64,000 nt of DNA from Trichosporon coremiiforme. Its lineage: Eukaryota; Basidiomycota; Tremellomycetes; Trichosporonales; Trichosporonaceae. Below, piece by piece: positions 21,261-33,531 of this stretch. Location: the NCBI GenBank assembly GCA_039545355.1, contig BCJJ01000022.1, positions 682,001-746,000 on the forward strand. Reading direction: 5' to 3'. Made by a program: the position numbers and the translations under genes. The notes under the pieces are model-generated. The model had not been told where the DNA came from. It saw only the letters and a list, made by a program, of their open reading frames with translations, and searched no databases. Numbering within the stretch: position 1 is the stretch's first letter; each line of letters starts with the position of its first letter.

Positions 21261-24200
21261 TCACTTCTTCTCCCACCACAGCTGGTCCAGCTCCGCAAAC
21301 GTCCCGGGGTCCAGCTTGAACGCGCCCCCGTCCCTGCCCCATCCCATAGACTCGAGGATCCGCTCCGTGTCCTGCGCGAGCCAGGCCGGCTCCACTACGT
21401 CGCTCGCAAACTTCCAGCCCTTGCCGTCGACGCCGCCAGCCGCGAACGACATCCGGTCCGTGTTCCCGCCCGGGTTCACTGTGCCGTTCAGCACGCCGAG
21501 GGTCTCTGCGAGTCGCGCGACGAGGTGCCCGAACGGCGCGGTGCGCAGGTCGCTGCCCCGCTGCTTCCCGCCCCGAGGGGAGAGGTCGTAGATGAACCGC
21601 GTCAGCGTCGAGGTCGCGCCTGGCACGGAGCGCATCTCGGACCGAGCGGCGGTCGGCGCAAGGAACGACAGAGAGTACACTGACAAAGCGATAAGCTCTG
21701 TCCGCGCGAGGAAGTTTTCGATCGAACGCATCGCTTCAATGTCCCGCGGTGTCAAGGGGAAGAGCTTGATGAGCCCGCTGAAGAGCTCGACAAGCTCGTT
21801 TGTCGGCACTGCCGCCGCGATGACCTCGCGGTTGTTGTCCGGCAGCGCAAGGCGGCCAAACGCCTCGAGGGCTCGCTCGACGCTGAGGACGGAGGAGGGG
21901 CGCGCCTCCTGCGGAGGGATCGACGTGCACGAGCCGTAAGCGGGCTCGCGCAGGCGGTAGCAGTCCCACCCACTCATGAGGAAGCTCGAGAGCAGTCGGT
22001 AGATCGCGACCACGCTGCACTGAGGCACCTTGGTCAGGTTAAAGTGTCCGCCGAGGTTGGTCAAGATGGAGACAGCCTCACGGCGCACTCGCGCGTACTC
22101 GGGGATGGAGTACGGCCGTTTCTTAGAGTACCGCTCTCCCGGCATGCGCATGAGCGAGCCGTCGGTCACCGCCGCGAGCGTGGTGAACAGCTCAGGGCGC
22201 GCCATGAGCGGCTGGTTCTCCGGCGCCATTGAGTAATTTCGAATAATGTTGAGGCCGGCGAGCACAATGTCGGTCGGGCCGCCAGTGATCTCCTGCGGGC
22301 CCGTGTAGTCGGTCTCGTCGTCCTGCACGCTGTATTCGAGATCCTGACCGAGCTGCTCCAGGTCAAACAAGCTCATCCGCGAGATATCCTCCCGGGCAGA
22401 ATCGGTGGAGGCACGCGGCGTCTCCTTGTCCTTGTCCTTGCCCTTGTCCTTCTCCTTCTCCTTCTCCTTCTCCTCGAGCCAGTGCTCGACGCCGTCGTCG
22501 CCGAGAGCCGAGTCGCCGACAAGAGAGATAACCTCAAGGAAGACCTCCATCATAGGCTCGATCGGCATGCATGAGACGGCGTTGTCGTTGACCGGCATCG
22601 ACAGCATTGAGAGAGCAGTCAATCCGTACCCGACCTCAACGGGCAGCCGCGAGCGTAAACCCATCAGGACAGACTCGAGGTCCACCTGCAGATCAGACGC
22701 AGGCCGCGCCCGTCGTCCGAGGGAGTGCTTGGGGAACGCCGAGGCGATGGCGCGCTCGTCCCATCCTCCAAGACTCGGTTGCGGAAAGTGTAACGGGCGG
22801 TACTCGACCTTGAAACGAGGACGCTTCGGGCCAGACGGCTTTGGCGGTCGTGCCGGGGAAGACACGGCGGACTCGCTAGCCTTACGCTTCAACGGGTTCG
22901 TTTCGCCGTTGGAAGCCGGGGAGGGGGCAACCGGTGATGGTGCAGCCGCGGCCGGTCCCGTGGCAGATCCCGCCGGGGTACCCGGGGCGGGGGAAGCCTG
23001 CACGTTGACCGGAGACGGCGCTGCCGGAGAAGCACGGTGCTGAGGCTGCACAGATGTCGGCGGTTGCGGTGTCGGAGGTTGGGGCTGCTGTTGCTGTTGC
23101 TGAGGCTGGGGCGGCTGCATCGGTGACTGCTGCTGCGAAGGGGTCGGCGCTTGCTGGGGCTGCTGAGGAAATTGCTGCTGCTGCTGCTGGTTCTGCTGCT
23201 GCTGTTGATTTTGTTGCAACTGCTGCAAATGTTGTTGTTGCTGCTGTTGTTGGGACTGCTGTTGCTGTTGGTTTTGCTGCTGTTGCATCTGCTGGTTCTG
23301 CAGTTGCTGCAGCTGCTGCTGAGCCTGCAGGGGAGGTATCGGCGTCTGCAGCTGGGGAACCTGCTGCTGCGAAGGCTGTTGCTGCTGCAGAGGCGTTGGA
23401 GGGCGCATGTCGGCGGTGGGCGTCGGCGCCACAGCGGACATGGCCGGGCTCGCCGCCGCTGCGACAGCAGGCGAGGCGGCAGCTGCCGGCGACTGGGCCA
23501 TCGTCGCGATTGGCGATGGGGCAATCGCTGTCGGGGTCGGAGCTGCCGGGGTTGCGGGCGTCGGGGTCGGTGCTTGCGCTTGCGGCGTGCCAGCGGTCGC
23601 GGAGGGAGACGGCGCCGCATTCGCCGGAGATCTCGCCTGCGCCTGAGCCTGCTGCTGCTTCTGCATCTGGGCGATCTTCGACCGAGCCATCGCCTGCTCG
23701 AATCCAAATATCCACGCGCGATAGGCAGCAATCAGATACTGGACAGCATTCGTCGTCAGCTGCGGCGGCGCGTTGGGGTCCATTCCGGGAGGTCGAGGCA
23801 GGGCGACAGGTGCAGGAAGAGTTGACGGGATGCCTTTGCTCGCAAGAATCGCCTGCCATACGGGGTGCTCCTGAATGTTCTGCGTCTGGATTAACTGTTC
23901 GTTAGCTTTGCTTTACGGGTTGCCTTACCTTGATCATGCCACCCAGGCGGAAGATCGCGAAGAACAGGTCCGTCAGCTCGATCCACTGGTCTCCGAGCTT
24001 GAAGGATCCGTCGCGTTCTCCGTTGAACACCTCGGTCGGCATAGGCTGCCGGATCGACTTGTAGAAAGCGATGAGCGAATGTAACAGCTGCTGCTTCTGA
24101 GGGTTTCCGGGTCGTATTCCCATCGGCGGCTGCCCGGGGCCAGCATTCGGGAATCCAGTCGCGGAAGGCGTTCCCGGAAGCTGACCACTCGGCCCACCCA

Positions 24201-25080
24201 TAGCAGACATTGGCGAGGGAGCAGACATGGGCATTCCACCTTGCGGGTTGGACATGGGCGACGGGGCGGAGACGCTACCTCCTGCCGGCGATGGAGCCGT
24301 GAATCCTCCCGCCGGGGACGGAGCCGTCACAGACACGGGCGACGCGACGTTCATCGGCTGGTTGCTCGGAGTAGTCGGGTGGTTAGCCTGTCGTTGTTTA
24401 TGTGACTGCAGAGCCTGCAGCTGCAGATGTCAGCCAACGCCCATCCGTCGACTACAAGAACCCACCTGTTTCATGATCGCGTCGCGATCACCGCCTTGAG
24501 GCATTCCATTGTTGGCTGCCCAGTCTGGCAGTCCAGTGAGGTTCGGACGCCCATCTGGGTTGGGCTGCGATGCTCCTCCAGGTTGCGGGGTTCCACCTCC
24601 GCTGGCCCTCATGGCGGCCGCCTGAAGCGCCTGCTGCTGCACCTGCAGCATCCGCGCTTGCAGCTGTGCCTGGAGTGTGGACACATCAGGTGTTCCGGCA
24701 GACTGGGCAGGCGACGCGGCTGACGTGGGGTTGATCGGGGAAGGCGCGCTTCCGTTGGCAGCGTTCGCGTTTGACGGACTGCCCGCCGCCTGTCCAGGTG
24801 CGTTGCTACCGCTGAGTTTTCGGTTCTGAAGGTTGAGGTTGGAGAGGTTGGGGAAGAGGGCGGATGCTGCAGCGGCGCCGCCGGGGAGACGGGCAGCGAG
24901 CTGTTGGAGCAGCTGCTGTTGGGTCGCGGGGTCGAGGCCAGCAAAATTCGGGACACCGTTCATTCCAAAGCCGGCGGGGAAGGCAGGGTTCTGGTTCTGC
25001 TGAGGCTGGTGGGGGTTGACATTGTTTGACGCGTTGTTGTTGTTGTTGTCCCCTTCGGTGGAGGCCGCGGGCTGGGACAT
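21261..25080 (-). CDS. SWI1: SWI/SNF chromatin-remodelling subunit SWI1 (ARID domain)
   Basis: Large regulatory subunit of the SWI/SNF nucleosome remodeller, the counterpart of ARID1/BAF250. Exons 25080-24466, 24420-23929 and 23894-21261 give 1246 residues. The start is the first ATG in frame (MSQPAASTEG); frame remains open further upstream but without ATG. The N-terminus is Asn/Gln/Ala/Pro-rich. An ARID DNA-binding domain spans ~340-440 (LLHSLIAFYKSIRQPMP, FRLGGMIK, QNIQEHPVWQAILASKGIP). Exon 3 encodes a long Gln tract region (antisense positions ~23080-23400). The C-terminal half has the BAF250-type armadillo region (TGGPTDIVLAGLNIIRNYS, GHFNLTK, ending LDQLWWEKK). A pure Glu/Lys/Asp run (22420-22480) separates them. 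The acceptor of exon 3 could lie 9 bases later without frame change. Confidence 0.9.
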
Positions 25081-26478
25081 GATTATCGAAGGAGAGGGAG
25101 CCTGGGCTGGGATGAGCGGGGCGTGAGGGTCGATGTGCGATGACACCGACACACGCGCACGCGCGGCTGGGCCTGGGTCTGGCGTGGTTACCGAGATGCC
25201 TTAGTTGGACCCGCGTCTGGGCGAGACTGGACCAGGGACTGGTGAATGGACGCGCGCGTGGATGGGGGCTCTCGCGGATGTCTGATGTGAGGACTTGTTG
25301 AGTTGGCGAGGAGGAAGCTAAGGTTGGGTAATATCGCGTGTCTTTTCGCGGTCGGCTTGGGAGGCGCGCGGGGGTGGATGTGGAGCTGATGTAATGCAGA
25401 GGGGAGCGCGTGGTGCCCAGGAGGAAGAGCGTGTGGACCACGAGGAAGCCACAGGCGTGCGAGTAGTAGGCGTACGAGGAAGTACAGGCGACGACTGAGA
25501 GGTCGGGGAAATTGCGATACGCGGTGGACTGTCTGGGGTAGCTACGGGGGAGAGTGAGGGTGTGAGGGTGTGAGGGTGGGCAGACTGGCTGGCGCTTGGG
25601 CGAGAGCGGATGCAAGTGCAGAGAGAGGAGAGGATGGAAGCAGTTGCAGAAGGGGGAAGGGCAAACGTCGTTCGCTCCGTGGCAGGCTGGCAGGCTGTGC
25701 TGTCAGGCCGGCGGCTGGGCGGCTGGGCGGCTGCTTGGACTGGTCTGGGCTGGCCGGGGACTTACGCACAGGCCTGGCTGCTGGGCTGCCTGGTGATATG
25801 TGATGGTCGGCTGTCGCCAAGGGGATGCTGGAGTGCAGCTGGGTGAGGGATGGGCAGGTGAGCAGAGGGTCCCAGGGTGCCAGGGAAGGGGGGACAAAAG
25901 AGACACCGGCAGGGCACTTGCAAGCGAATCGGCCCATATCCCATCCACACCCTCCACTTTCGGGTCAGCAAATACAGCGCACAACACCCCGACAACTTGG
26001 CAACCCGCGCGGGACCATTTCTGTTTGCTTCCGCCCACCCATTCTCGGTCGCTCGCTTCCCCATCTGCCCCCCCAGGTCGAGACCTCTTAGCGCCGCTGG
26101 CGCAGAAGCAGCCACCTAGCCACCCCATGCCGCATAACACGGCCATCACGTGACAGACCCTTCCCCCCAGCTGGTCAGCCTGGTCCAGCGTGGTCTGCCC
26201 TCTTGCGCTCTTGCCGGTGCGGGAATAGAGGTGGTTAGAGATCCAGATTTACGGCGTGCTGGATTCCAATCCTTGTGATCCTATGATGCGCCTGCGTCGG
26301 ACCCTGGCCCTGGCGATTTGCTGAATCAGCCTGCCGCGACCACCGTACCACCAGCCCGTATCTACACCTGCCCGGACACTTCCCCTCCTCTGCTCCTGCG
26401 CCTCCCGGGTCACCGACCGACTCGGTGACAGGCCGCCTATCGTGCCCCCCCTTCCCCTCCTGTGCAGCCTGCAGCACC

Positions 26479-26646
26479 ATGGATGACTGTCCATCTCGCG
26501 TCGCCTCGCTGCGTTCTTTCTGCCTTCACTTTCAACCTGTTTGTGAGCTTGACAGCAAACTCGGCATTCCTCGTCTCGCTCGACTCACCTTGACATCACC
26601 CTTCCCACTTCTCTCCACGTCGGTCCGCCCACAACCTCGACTTTGA
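26479..26646 (+). other. Candidate upstream ORF in the YAP1 leader (55 codons)
   Basis: ATG at 26479 in the context caccATGG opens a 55-codon frame starting MDDCPSRVASLRS and stopping at 26646, 677 bases before the YAP1 start. The peptide is not recognisable. It matters only if transcription starts upstream of it, which the sequence cannot show. Confidence 0.25.
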
Positions 26647-26679
26647 ATCGTGTACACCAGCTGCTGGGTCAGCAACTGT

Positions 26680-26695
26680 CCCCCCCCCCCCCCCC
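26680..26695 (+). repeat. Homopolymer C16 tract in the SWI1-YAP1 intergenic region
   Basis: Sixteen uninterrupted C residues within pyrimidine-rich leader sequence. The length equals that of the C tract at 48145-48160. Confidence 0.9.
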
Positions 26696-27323
26696 ACTGT
26701 TCCCTCCACTTTCATTTTCGAGTCGCGCATCCCCTCGAGCAACAATTCTCTGTGCGCAACTTTGTCCACCCTCCGCGCGACTAGAACCGACCGGCTTGTT
26801 CCTCATCCATCCGTCGACAACTGCCAAACGCTCCGCCCAGTGCTGATTTCGGTCGGAAGCGACTCAGTTGCAATCGGAACTTGCTGCCGAGGCGACCTTC
26901 CTCCATCTTCTCTGCCCTCTGCCGCCACGCAGCGCACGGTATCTACGCCAATTCCGGCCAGCACCATTTCCACTCCTCCTTCTTCCCCTCAATCTTTACA
27001 GCTTCACGCTCCCTCCTATCCTGTTGAACATCTGTACCTGTTGCGCTCCTAGACGATCACCCCGAGCCTGGGCCATTGACCTCCCGCCAAGTACGTCACT
27101 TGAGCGAGGCCCTTTTGCCACCTAGCCCCTCGGCCTCACTGCTGTCACCGACATCCGCAGCGTACAACCGCCTGTGTGTGTCGCCTGTCCGTCGAGCTTG
27201 CCCGGCAGCATCTCCATCCATCCGAGCGACTTCCAGCCGACACTCGACATACCTCAGTACTAGATTCCGCCCCCTCTCTCCGTTGCTCTGTTCTCATCAC
27301 CCCACGCCCCCCGAATATTCACC

Positions 27324-29496
27324 ATGCAGCAGCAGCAGCAGCCCCCTTACTTTGACCCCAACATGCTGTCTCCGAACACGACGGCGCTGCTCGACTCCAT
27401 TGCCTTGGGAGAGTACCCGCCGAAGCAGACAGTAACCCCTGCGACCTTTGCGCCGCAAGCGTTGTTCCCCGTCCCTGGTCGAGACACTCCTGAGGACTCG
27501 TCCCCCGACTCTGTCAAGATGAACAACTCCAATCTGCAAGATCATTCCCACGTTGCCTCCGACGATAGTGACGCGGAGCTGCAGGGAGTGAATGAGATTA
27601 ACAGCCACAAGCGAAAGGCGTCCCGCACAACAGCGGCGGACCACGATGCTGACGAAGATGATGGTGGGTTGATCACATGGCAAATAGAGTTTAGATTCTG
27701 ATATCAGACTCCCTGTCGGACAACGCCCACGAGGACAAGCGGCAACAGATTAATGACAAGGCGACACGAGCTGCTCGCCGCAAGTCTGGCGACGGTAAGG
27801 CTAAGGCCGCCGATAAGGCTGGCAAGGGCGAGCCGTCCAATAAAGCTCAGCGTCGCAAGGAGCAGAACCGGGCCGCCCAGAAGGCTTTCCGAGAGCGACG
27901 AGAGGCCAAGGTCCGAGACGTGAGTACAGCCCAACTGCTCTTCCCAGTTTCTGACTCTCTCAGCTGGAGGCCAAGGTTGCCGAGCTTGAGGCCAAATCGT
28001 TTGGAACATCGGTCGAGAACGAGAATCTGCGAAATATCGTGAAGCGCTTGCAGGAGGAGAACATTGCCCTCAAGGAGGCGCAGTTCACTTTCACGATGCC
28101 AATGAACGGCAACGCTCACTCTATCAACGGCCAGCAGACGCCGACGCCCTCGCTGAGTCAGCAGCAGGCTAGCGCGATCGACTGGTCTCAGTTCGCCTCG
28201 TTCAACAAGGCGTCTCAAATGGGCAAGCCGCCGTCTCCGCCTCAGAGTGTCTCGAACGACTCATTGCGAAGTGTTCACGACAACAACTCTCCGCCTTTGC
28301 AGCAGGTGCACCGCGCGTCGACGGGCTCTGCGTCTGAGAGCTTGGAGGGACCGAGCCCCTCTGACCCCAATGCTGTGCCGACGTTGTTCGGCAATCGGAA
28401 TAACGGCAGCTTTGACATGCTCAAGCGCCCCGTTGTCGGCAGCAGTCCGAATGACCAGCTTTCGACCCCATCTTCGATCGGCACGAGCAAGGACGACGTC
28501 GAGGCGCTCTTCCGCAGCCTCTACCCGAACGGCATTGCGAACGGCAGCAGCATTGACTCTGTTCTTGCCGGCACCGCCGGTGCGCCTCAACAGAGCCCTC
28601 AGGCCGCCCAGCAGCAGGCCCAGTCGCCGTACACGTTCCTCAGTGCGCAGCCCGGTCTCACGTCGTTTGCCGACTCGTCTTCGAACATGATGGCCAAGCT
28701 GTTCGAGCCGACGTCGTACCGAGACTCGTCTTCGGCTGAGCAGGACATGCTCGGAGGTGGATCTGGCCAGTCGACGATGAACACTGTTCCGAACAGCTCC
28801 ACATCACAAACCTGGGCCGACCTGGTCTCGGGCAACCAGTCCGACTTCCTTTCGTCTCTGAGCAGCACAGCCAACGATGCTTCTGAGGCTGGACCTGAGG
28901 ACGATGCCTTCATGAAGCAGCTGGAGCAGCTGATCCAGTCTGGAAACGTGCCGTTCAACAACGCCGGAGCGTTCAGCCCGACGAACTACCTCAACATGTC
29001 CCCGTCGCCGCTACAGAGCCTTTCCAACTCGCAGACGCCGCGGTCCACAGCCGAGTCGTCGGACAACCTGCAGTCGCCGCTTTCGGACAACATGCACGGC
29101 GAGACCGGGCCGACGTGCGGTGCGTCGCGCATCGTGCACGTCGTCGGCGAGGACGGACGAGTCATGCGCCCGTCCGAGGTCTGGACCAAGATGGGCCTGA
29201 ACACGGTGTCGGAGCCGCAGGATCTGCTGATCGACGACCTCTGCGACCAGTTCAAGGGCAAGGCGACCTGCAAGGACGGCAAGCGCTACATGACGTACAG
29301 CGACCTGGTGGACATGCAGTACGCGCGGGATCAGCACGGCGACCCGCCAGTCATGGTGGGCCGTACGAGCGAGCAGCCAAAGCTGCCGCCCAAGGTCGCC
29401 GAGCGCGACTGCGAGAAGCACGACCCGGCCGAGTGCCAGGCGAAAGCCAACGAGCTCTTCCTCAAGCAAAACGCCCAGTCCGGATCAACGGCATAG
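27324..29496 (+). CDS. YAP1: AP-1-like bZIP oxidative-stress transcription factor (Yap1/Pap1 type)
   Basis: Nuclear bZIP activator whose cysteine-rich domains sense peroxide and mask an export signal. Exons 27324-27663, 27708-27919 and 27964-29496 give 694 residues. The basic region at ~158-184 holds the fungal Yap signature RRKEQNRAAQKAFRERREAK (Q and F replace residues typical of Jun/Fos). The leucine zipper follows across the last exon junction (LEAKVAELEAKS). The middle is Ser/Gln/Asn-rich. The C-terminal PAP1-type Cys-rich domain carries cysteines in GPTCGASR, DDLCDQFKGKATCKDG and AERDCEKHDPAEC, with the helix LLIDDLCDQF resembling the masked export signal. An early candidate n-terminal Cys-rich domain is not obvious. 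The start ATG is followed by a polyGln stretch. Confidence 0.92.
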
Positions 29497-30167
29497 GATG
29501 TCCTTGATCTACGCTTGCAGCCGCTCCCAGCGCACGCATGATGGACAGTGCCAGCTGTCCAGCAACATACAACTGTACATTCAACATTTTCAGCACACCA
29601 ACCAAAGGTCGTATTTTCTTTGCCACGCTATAACTCAGCCTTCGGGCTCTCCCCACTCTAACAAGTACAAGGGCCACACTTATCCCGGCCTCGGACGCCT
29701 GGACCAGTCCGCCAATGTTCTCGTCCTCGTCCTTCCTCGATTTAGTCTGGGTGTATTCCATGTATAGTAGATCAAGAATCAGATCAGAAATTCTCGTTCC
29801 CTCGTAGACTGGTGCTGCGCCTAGAGCGCGCGCGCAAGTTGCAACACCAAACAACCACCCCACAAAACTCAACTTTCGCGCGTATCATTTTATCAATCTT
29901 TATCAATCTTCGAATTCCATACCTGCCAAGCTCTGTCAACTCTGTAAACAGAACCAAAATATGAATTGAAGCATTAGTCCTAGAGTCCTAGTTGCTCCGA
30001 CCCGATCGTGACGATCGTGACGATCCTGACGATCGAAGCGATGAAAGCCCGCGGACCAATGACAGACCGAAAAGAAAGAGACATGCATTGTTGTTTTACC
30101 AAGTCGGGAGGAGAAATCTACGTGCCTCAGCGACCCTCAGCTCGGCCTTCGGCCGCGAGTTGCGAGC
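29497..30167. other. Convergent 3' region of YAP1 and ILS1 with a 9-base repeat
   Basis: Relatively AT-rich. Contains the direct repeat tatcaatctt twice (29886-29908) and a degenerate nonamer array at 30004-30048. No gene is supported. Confidence 0.5.
30004..30048 (+). repeat. Degenerate 9-base tandem array (GATCGTGAC, about five units)
   Basis: Two perfect copies of gatcgtgac followed by gatcctgac, gatcgaagc and gatgaaagc in register. It lies in the 3' intergenic region between two converging genes. Confidence 0.8.
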
Positions 30168-33100
30168 TTACGGCCTCTCAGCAAGGGTGAGGACGAAGCG
30201 CTCGGCGCGGTCCGCGTCCTCGATGTCCTTGGCCCTGACCTCGGTCTGGATCACCTTGCGGTCCGAGGGCATCTGGGCAATCTCCTGGGGCACGGCGTAG
30301 ATGGTGCCGAGGAGCGCGTCCTTGCTGCCAGCAATGGCGGGGGCGAGGGCGTCCTCCTCACCCTCGTCGTAGGCGTAGAACACGTCCACGCGGTCGGTGG
30401 GCACGAGGCCGGCGGCCTTGCGGAGCTTGTTGACACGCGAAGTGAGGGCACGCACGAGGGCGACGTGCTCGAGCTCGTCGTGGCGGCGCACATCGATGAG
30501 GATGGTGGCATCGCCGTCCGTGGCCGTCTCGTACACCTCGGCGCGCTCGCCCTCCAGCTCGACGTAGCGCGTGACGACGAGGTCGCCCTCGACGAGCTCG
30601 ACGCCGTTGACGCTCACCTTGCCCTCGGACAGGTAGCCCTTGCACTCCTCGCTCGACATCTTGGGCAGGTGGCTCTTGACCTTGCCGAGGTCCTTGCGCA
30701 GCTTGCGGCCGAGCACGGGCCAGTCCGCATTCGCCTTGTACTTGATGCCGATCGCGGCCTCGTCGCGCGTGTACACGATCTCGTGCACGTTGAGCTCGCC
30801 CATGACGTAGCCCTCGAGCGACTTGACGTCGTCCAGGTACTCCTGGTCGTGGTGGAAGAGGACCAGCTCCTTGAGCGGCAACTTGACCTTGAGCGTGCGC
30901 TTGTCGCGGATCGCGCGGCCGAGCTCGATCACGCTCTTCAGGCGCTGCACCTGGCGCTCGATGACGGGGTCGAAGTACTCCTCCCTCGCCTCGGGGAAGA
31001 GGAGGAAGTGCACCGAGCGCACGTCCGCACCGTCCTTCGGCGCCGGGGTCGTGGCCAGAAGGCTCTGGTACACCATCTCGGACGTGAAGGGGGTGAAGGA
31101 CGACATGGTGAGGGACAGCGTGTAGAGCGCCTCGTAGAGCGAGTTGAGCGCAGCCTTGGTGTCCTCGACGCCGTTCTCGCCCTTGAGACGACGACGGTTG
31201 AAGCGGATGTACCAGTTCGTCAGGTCCGAGATGAGCTCGAGCAGACGCGGGATGACAGTGTACAGGCGGTAGTTGTCCATCTCCTGGTGCACAGTCTGGA
31301 TCAGCGTCTGGCAACGCGCGAGGATCCAGCGGTCAAAGACGTTGGTCGACTTGGGCGCGTCGTGGTCGTACATGAACTTGGTGCCCTGCGCCTGGTTGAA
31401 GAGCTCGACCTGGTTCAGGTAGAAGTTGAGCGAGTTGATCCACTTGAGGATGACGTTGGAGAGAACGTCACGCACACCCTCCTCACGGAAACGGAGGTTG
31501 TCACCGCGCACGACGGGCGAGTTGATCAGGAACAGACGCACACTGTCCGCTCCGTACTTCTCAACAACCTCCATAGGGTCGGGGTAGTTCTTGAGCTTCT
31601 TCGACATCTTCTTGCCGTCCGAGGCGAGGACGAGACCAGTCACGATCAGGTTCTTCCAGGGAGCAGTGTTGAAGAGGTGCGTGCCGAGAACGAGCAGGGT
31701 GTAGAACCATCCACGGGTCTGGTCGATACCCTCAGACACAAAGTCGGCGGGGTAGCGAGACTTGAAGTTGTCCTGGTTCTCGAAGGGGTAGTGCGACTGC
31801 GCGTACGGCATCGAGCCAGACTCGAACCAACAGTCGAAGACCTCCTCGATACGCTTGAGCGTACCCTTGCCCTGCTGCGACGGGATGGTGATGCCGTCAA
31901 CAGACTCGCGGTGCAGGTCCTTGATGCCCGTGACACCCGAGAGCTTCTCGAGCTGCTCAATCGAGCTGACGCACACAATCTCCTGCATGTCGTCGGAGGC
32001 CCACAGGGGGATGGGAGTACCCCAGTAACGGTTACGCGAGATGTTCCAGTCGCGCGCGTTCTTGAGCCAGCCACCGAAACGGCCGTCACCGACGTGCTGG
32101 GGGACCCAGCGGGTCTTCTCGTTGTTGGCAACGAGGTCGTCGGACAGCTTGGCGACACGGACGAACCAGGCGGGGATGGCGCGGTAGATCAGGGGAGTAC
32201 CCGAACGCCAACAGAAGGGGTACGAGTGCATGATGTCGCCACGAGCGACGAGGCGGCCCTTGCTCTGGAGCGCCTTGATGATGGACGTGTCGGCATCCTT
32301 GACATAGACACCCTTCCAGTCGGGAACCTCGTCGGTGAAGCGGCCAACCTCGTCGATGGGGCAGGGCGGGATCTCGTCCTCGCGGACAATGCCGTGGGCG
32401 ACAGCAATGCGGTGGTCGTCCTCTCCCCACGCGGGCGCCTGGTGGACAATACCCGTACCAGACGAGTCAGTGACGTAGGTGTCGGCGACGACGCGGAACG
32501 CGCGGTCCTCGTACTGCTCAGTGAAGTAATCGAACATGGGTGTGTAGCGCCAGCCGACCATGTCCTTTCCGAGGAACGAGCCAATCTTCTTGAACTTGGG
32601 CTCCTTCTTCGGGTCCGGCTTCTTGCCGTTGGCGTACTCCTTGTAGACAGAGCCGAGGAGCGACTCGAGGAGGATGTAGTTGTGGTTGCGCTCAATGTCG
32701 TGGATCTTGACGTAGGTGAAGTCGGGGTGAACACAGAGAGCAAGGTTGGAGGGGAGGGTGTAAGGGGTGGTCGTCCAGGCGAGGAGCGAGGTGTTGGGGT
32801 CGTCAACGAGGGGGAACATGACGGTGACGGTGGGGTCAGACTTCATGCGGTAGTCCTCACCAGCCTCGAAGTTGGAGAGGGGGGTGGTACAGCCGGTCGA
32901 GTAGGGCATGACACGGAGACCACGGTAGACCTCGCCCTTCTCCCAAAGCTGGCCGAAGACCCACCAGACCGACTCCATGAAGGTGGTGTCGAGGGTCTTG
33001 TAGCCAGTGTCAAAGTCGATCCAGCGGCCCATGCGCTCGACGGTGCTCTTCCACTCTGACGAGTAGCGCATGACAATCTCGCGACACGCGGCGTTGTACT

Positions 33101-33531
33101 TGTCGATACCCATCGCCATAACGTCGTCCTTGCCCTTGATGCCGAGCTTTTTGTCGATCTCGTGCTCGACGGGGAGACCGTGCGTGTCCCAACCGAACCT
33201 CCTCTCGACGTGGTGGCCAGTGGAATGGGCATGACGGGTGACAATGTCCTGGAAGGGTGTGAGTCAGCAGGTTGCGATGGGGTCCTTACTTTGATGGTAC
33301 CGGCGAGCAGGTGTCCGTAGTGGGGGAGACCGGTAGCGAAGGGAGGTCCGTCGAAGAAAGAGTACTCGGGCCTTCCCTCAGAGAGCTTCTGGGAGGTGTG
33401 GAAAGCATCGATCTCGTTCCAGAAGTTGAGCACATTGTGCTCAGCCGTCGGAATGTGGATAGGCTTGGAGGCTGTTATGTCAGTTCACGAACAGCCCAGA
33501 TCAACTTACGGTCGTGCTTCTGGAACGACAT
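30168..33531 (-). CDS. ILS1: Isoleucyl-tRNA synthetase, cytoplasmic
   Basis: Class I aminoacyl-tRNA synthetase charging tRNA-Ile, with an editing domain that clears valine. Exons 33531-33510, 33471-33290 and 33248-30168 give 1094 residues (yeast Ils1 1072). Motifs: [13 protein letters not shown] at ~56-68 is the HIGH signature with Y for I, typical of the eukaryotic cytosolic type. The CP1 editing region has [19 protein letters not shown] (the T-rich editing motif). [15 protein letters not shown] near residue 610 is the KMSKS loop. [13 protein letters not shown] is also diagnostic. There is no mitochondrial presequence. A very long open frame on the opposite strand (30465-33059) is a by-product of codon bias. 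The divergent neighbour is the AIR-like gene. Confidence 0.97.

Larger units (their letters stand above)
25081..27323. promoter_or_regulatory. Large divergent regulatory region / leaders of SWI1 and YAP1
   Basis: A 2.2-kb stretch without a supported gene. The YAP1-proximal half (about 26400-27320) is markedly pyrimidine-rich on the plus strand, as in long fungal 5' leaders, and includes a C16 run at 26680-26695. It contains upstream ATGs, one opening a 55-codon frame. The SWI1-proximal half is purine-rich on the plus strand (pyrimidine-rich on the SWI1 strand). CATCACGTGA occurs at 26146-26155. Confidence 0.5.

Noticed and set aside
23050..23900. Plus-strand Ala/Leu-rich open frames
   Set aside because: Antisense of the Gln-codon repeats of SWI1.
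30465..33059. 864-codon open frame on the plus strand over ILS1
   Set aside because: It is exactly antisense to the ILS1 coding exon; in GC-rich genes with G/C third positions the complementary frame stays open by default. Its product is Val/Leu/Glu/Arg-biased with no domain.
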